Positions 61,039 to 64,000 of a DNA stretch of 64,000 nt are shown here, one piece after another. A model generated the notes under the pieces. That model did not search any database. It saw only the letters and a program-made list of their open reading frames with translations, and was not told the DNA's origin. The stretch lies in NCBI GenBank assembly GCA_963843835.1, contig CAWJMD010000008.1, positions 620,001-684,000 of the forward strand. Reading direction: 5' to 3'. Position 1 is the stretch's first letter. The number at the start of each line of letters is the position of its first letter. This stretch comes from CAWJMD01 sp963843835. GTDB taxonomy: Bacteria > Actinomycetota > Actinomycetes > Actinomycetales > CAWJMD01. Position numbers and translations under genes: made by a program.

Positions 61039-61747
61039 CCGGCGGCGATCTACCGCACGCAGGTCTCGCACGTACGTAATGCGCCACTGCGCAACGCGTT
61101 CCGCGTACCGCAGCAGCTGGTGGCTGGTGGACGTCGACGACCTGCCGACGCTGCCGCTGCTGCTGGCCCTTCGTCGGCTTCGAGCCGCGCGACCACCTCG
61201 GCGATCCGTCGAGGACCTCTGCGTCAGAACGTCGAGGACCACCTGCGGGCGCGAGGGGATCGACGTCGCGCGGCGGGCGGGTCGACCTGCTGACCAGCCC
61301 GCGGAGCCTCGGCCACGTCTTCAACCCGATGTCGGTCTTCTGGTGCCACGACGCCGAGGGCTCCCTCGAAGCGGTCCTGGTCGAGGTCCACAACACGTAC
61401 GGCGGCCGTCACGTCTACAGCGTGCGGACCGACGAGCGTGGACGCGCGGTCACCGACAAGATCCTCTACGTGTCGCCCTTCTACCCGGTCGACGGCCACT
61501 ACACGATGAGCCTGCCCGAGCCGGGCCGACAGCTGCGGCTCGCCGTCACGCTGCACCGCGACGCGGACCTGCCGTTCACCGCCTCCGTGACCGGGACCCG
61601 CCGGGCCGCCACGGTGCCGAACGTCGTCACGGGCCTTCGCAGCCAGCCCCGTCGAGACGCTGCGCGTCACGGCGCCTGATCCGCTGGCAGGGGGTCCGGC
61701 TGTGGCTGCGCGGGCTGCACCGTCCAGCCTCGCCCGTCCGGCAGTGA
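61037..61747 (+). pseudogene. DUF1365 family protein, frameshifted
   Basis: The pieces, across frames, read YRSSWWLVDVDDLPTLPLLL, LTSPRSLGHVFNPMSVFWCH, VLVEVHNTYGGRHVYSV, YVSPFYPVDGHYTMSLPEPG and finally IRWQGVRLWLRGLHRPASPV. This is the whole DUF1365 pattern. Shifts are near 61170, 61270-61320, 61643 and 61673. DUF1365 genes accompany flavin oxidases and CFA synthases, and their function in fatty-acid modification is not settled. The 5' boundary is approximate. Confidence 0.78.
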
Positions 61748-61818
61748 CCGACCGACGACACCACGACGCCCACGTCACAGGCGATCCCGACCTGTCCCGT
61801 CCCTATGAGGAGCTCCCG

Positions 61819-63120
61819 ATGAGCCAGCAGACCTCGGCACCCGCGCGTGCGGGTCGACCCCGACCGATGGCCCGATGTGGCGGAGGTGCACGGGTCGCCC
61901 CTGCGCGCCCTCATCGCCGAGCGGCTCTTCGACAACGTGGTGCGCCGCCTGGAGGTGCGCGTCAAGCTGCCCGACGGCCGCGTCGTCGGCGCGGGCGGGC
62001 CCGAGGCTCCCTTGCTGGTCCTCGCACCGTCCGCGCGACTTCGCCCGGCGCGTCGGCGCGCACCGGCCTCATCGGATTCGGCGAGTCGTACATGGCGGGG
62101 GACTGGGACGCACCCGACCTCGCCGGTGTGCTCACCGTGTTCGCCGAGCAGATGGCCTCGCTGGTGCCCGCCCCGCTGCAGAACCTACGCAGGCTCGCCG
62201 TACGGGCGAACCCGCTCTCGCACAGGGGGAGCCAGGAGAACACGCGCCGCAACATCGCGGCCCACTACGACCTCTCCAACGAGATGTTCGAGCTGTGGCT
62301 CGACGAGGGCATGAGCTACTCGTCCGGGATCTACCACCCGGCGAGCGAGGACGGGACCCAGGACGAGGCCGAGCTGCTGGCCCTCGCGCAGGAGCGCAAG
62401 ATCGAGCGGTTGCTCGACGTCGCCCGTGTCGGCCCCGGCAGCTCCGTGCTCGAGATCGGCACCGGGTGGGGGGAGCTCGCCCTCCGCGCGGCGGCGCGTG
62501 GGGCCCGCGTGCACTCCGTGACCCTCTCGGTCGAGCAGGCAGAGCTCGCCCGCCGTCGCGTCGCCGACGCTGGCCAGTCCGACCGCGTCACGATCGAGGT
62601 CTGCGACTACCGCGACACCAGCGGTCAGTACGACGCCGTCGTCTCCGTGGAGATGATCGAGGCCGTCGGCCACGAGTTCTGGCCCGACTACTTCTCCACG
62701 CTCGCCGCCCGCACCGCCCCGGGCGGACGGGCTGTGGTGCAGGCGATCACGATGCCCCACGACCGCATGCTGGCGACGCGCGAGACCTTCACGTGGGTGC
62801 AGAAGTACATCTTCCCGGGTGGCTTCCTGCCGTCGACCGAGTCCATCGCCGCCTCAGCGCGGGGCGCCGGCATGCGGGTCCAGGAGCGGCTGGCCTTCGG
62901 CCAGCACTACGCACGCACCCTGCGCGCGTGGCGGGACCGGTTCGAGGCCAACGCCGGCCAGGTCGCTGCCGTCGGGTTCGACGACGTCTTCCGGCGCATG
63001 TGGTCCCTGTACCTGGCCTACTCGGAGGCGGGCTTCGCCTCCGGGTACCTGGACGTGCAGCAGATCGTGATGGTCCCTGCCGAGCAGCGCGCGACGACCA
63101 GGGAAGGGGCACGCCGATGA
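61819..63120 (+). CDS. CFA-type SAM-dependent methyltransferase, frameshifted N-terminus
   Basis: From about residue 88 the frame is clean: LIGFGESYMAGDWDAPDLAG, NIAAHYDLSNEMFELWLDEG, MSYSSGIYHP, SAM site VLEIGTGWGELA, VVSVEMIEAVGHEFW and YIFPGGFLPS. These mark cyclopropane/methyl fatty acid synthases, which add a SAM-derived carbon to a phospholipid double bond. The first 87 codons are misread: RVDPDRWPDVAEVHGSPLRA and VRVKLPDGRVVGAGGPEAPL lie in the next frame, with indels near 61850, 62030 and 62078. The stop overlaps the second methyltransferase start (ATGA). Confidence 0.87.
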   Translation: MSQQTSAPARAGRPRPMARCGGGARVAPARPHRRAALRQRGAPPGGARQAARRPRRRRGRARGSLAGPRTVRATSPGASARTGLIGFGESYMAGDWDAPDLAGVLTVFAEQMASLVPAPLQNLRRLAVRANPLSHRGSQENTRRNIAAHYDLSNEMFELWLDEGMSYSSGIYHPASEDGTQDEAELLALAQERKIERLLDVARVGPGSSVLEIGTGWGELALRAAARGARVHSVTLSVEQAELARRRVADAGQSDRVTIEVCDYRDTSGQYDAVVSVEMIEAVGHEFWPDYFSTLAARTAPGGRAVVQAITMPHDRMLATRETFTWVQKYIFPGGFLPSTESIAASARGAGMRVQERLAFGQHYARTLRAWRDRFEANAGQVAAVGFDDVFRRMWSLYLAYSEAGFASGYLDVQQIVMVPAEQRATTREGARR

Positions 63121-64000
63121 CCAGCACCGCGCAGACCCGTCAGGTGCCCACCGTTGGTGGTGTCGCGCAGCGTCTGGGCGCCGTCGTGGGTCCCATGTTC
63201 GGTGGGCAGATCCCCATCCGACTGCGGGCCTGGGACGGCAGCGAGACCGGACCGCCCGACGCTCCCGTCGCCGTCTTGCGGTCTCCGGACGCGTTGCGTC
63301 GCGTGGTCTTCCACCCCGGCGAGCTCGGGCTGGCCCAGGCCTACGTCACCGGTGAGCTCGACGTCGACGGTGACCTGCTCGACGGGCTCCGGCGCGTCTG
63401 GGCCAGCGTCCGGGAGACGGGGGCGACCGGTCGGCTGACGCCCGGTGTGCTCGCGGGAGGTGCCCGGACGGCGCTGGGGCTCGGCCTCGTCGGCCTGCCC
63501 CCGGCCCCTCCCGCATCGCAGGCGCGGATGCGTGGACGACTGCACAGCAAGCTGCGGGACCGTGCGGCGATCTCGCACCACTACGACCTGTCGAACGACT
63601 TCTACGCACTGATCCTCGACCCGCACATGGCCTACTCCAGCGGGTACTGGACCAGCGACGACCCGTCGTACACCGTCGAGGACGCGCAGCGGGACAAGCT
63701 CGACCTGGTCTGCCGCAAGCTCGGCCTGCGACCCGGGATGCGCCTCCTCGACGTGGGGTGCGGCTGGGGCTCGCTCTCCCTGCACGCCGCCGAGCACTAC
63801 GGGGCGCGCGTCACGGGGGTGACCCTGTCGACCGAGCAGCGGTCCTTCGTGCAGGCGCGGGTGGCCGAGCGCGGGCTGGGTGACCGTGTCGAGGTGCGCC
63901 TACAGGACTACCGGGAGGTCGGTGACCCGCCGTTCGACGCCGCGGCGTCGATCGAGATGGGCGAGCACGTGGGGGAGCACAACTACCCGGGGTTCGCGGC
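63117..64000 (+). CDS. second CFA-type methyltransferase, partial
   Basis: This open frame runs off the right edge, and 294 codons are visible. It has an N-terminal lipid-binding part (VFHPGELGLAQAYVTGELDV), ISHHYDLSNDFYALILDPHM, AYSSGYW and the SAM motif LLDVGCGWGSLSLHAAEHYG, ending at AASIEMGEHVGEHNYPG. It shares the CFA synthase pattern with the gene before it; the two are paralogues coupled by an ATGA overlap. One may act on a different acyl position or make a methylene rather than a cyclopropane, but the sequence does not tell which. Confidence 0.92.
   Translation, partial: MTSTAQTRQVPTVGGVAQRLGAVVGPMFGGQIPIRLRAWDGSETGPPDAPVAVLRSPDALRRVVFHPGELGLAQAYVTGELDVDGDLLDGLRRVWASVRETGATGRLTPGVLAGGARTALGLGLVGLPPAPPASQARMRGRLHSKLRDRAAISHHYDLSNDFYALILDPHMAYSSGYWTSDDPSYTVEDAQRDKLDLVCRKLGLRPGMRLLDVGCGWGSLSLHAAEHYGARVTGVTLSTEQRSFVQARVAERGLGDRVEVRLQDYREVGDPPFDAAASIEMGEHVGEHNYPGFA

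Overview
The window comes from a high-GC Gram-positive bacterium (Actinomycetota). The signs are very GC-rich third codon positions, frequent GTG starts, ATGA/GTGA start-stop overlaps, leaderless TASSST promoters, a SufSU Fe-S system, a fabG-inhA pair, an acVLRF1 translation factor and the divergent glgC/glgA arrangement. Gene content fits the Propionibacteriales (Nocardioides/Aeromicrobium-like), but that placement is inference. No rRNA, tRNA, CRISPR array, insertion sequence or prophage was seen.

Layout. 1-2362: end of a suf operon (sufC', sufS, sufU, DUF59/sufT-like). 2387-5185: a TetR regulator divergent from a membrane protein with twin operators, then acVLRF1 and a small membrane protein. 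5297-9559: one minus-strand operon of bioY, a short acyl-CoA ligase, a thiolase, ecfA and ecfT. It resembles the Bacillus yhfU-yhfT-yhfS set fused to a BioMN energy module. 9698-11904: degenerate EAL-HDOD protein and an odd cysteine-synthase-like enzyme. 11895-16930: membrane protein, DUF5995, subtilase and zinc metallopeptidase. 17045-21545: ABC-F protein, enoyl-CoA hydratase and an ABC exporter. 21558-28058 (minus): SDR (frameshifted), SURF1, small zinc-binding-like protein, DUF3099, tldE/tldD and a quinone reductase. 28102-31813: fabG, inhA and an unusual Mur-ligase/TPR fusion. 31919-37277: SorC-type regulator divergent from a polyol dehydrogenase, pentulose kinase, RPE-like epimerase and 6-phospho-3-hexuloisomerase operon. 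37328-43726: a looser accessory stretch (MOSC, DHFR-like, GNAT, HTH, DUF4386, prolyl aminopeptidase, P-loop kinase/LLM fusion). 43963-45317: YdeI/DUF1905-type protein and Nei glycosylase. 45378-49250: cphB-cphA cyanophycin genes, cphA broken by three indels. 49342-54699: SixA-like phosphatase, serB, small membrane protein, glgC, glgA and a conserved unknown. 54750-57135: ABC ATPase, TSUP permease and TrmH-type methyltransferase. 57149-58916: YbaK deacylase, DUF3307-like membrane protein and SatD/HTH protein. 59086-64000: alpha/beta hydrolase, then a fatty-acid-modification operon (flavin amine oxidase, DUF1365, two CFA-type methyltransferases) running off the right edge.

The genes work in compact, translationally coupled operons. 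The clearest systems are Fe-S assembly, ECF biotin uptake linked to acyl-CoA chemistry, FAS-II reductases, polyol/ketose-phosphate catabolism under a SorC regulator, nitrogen storage (cyanophycin), glycogen or maltose-1-phosphate synthesis, and methyl/cyclopropane fatty acid formation.

The most unusual regulatory structure is a set of five GTCAAG/CTTGAC half-sites in alternating orientation at an exact 14-nt period (58934-58995), in front of the SatD-like gene. Indels break several otherwise well-conserved genes, densely between about 59.3 and 62.1 kb. The flanking protein segments stay intact, so sequence error is as likely as real decay.
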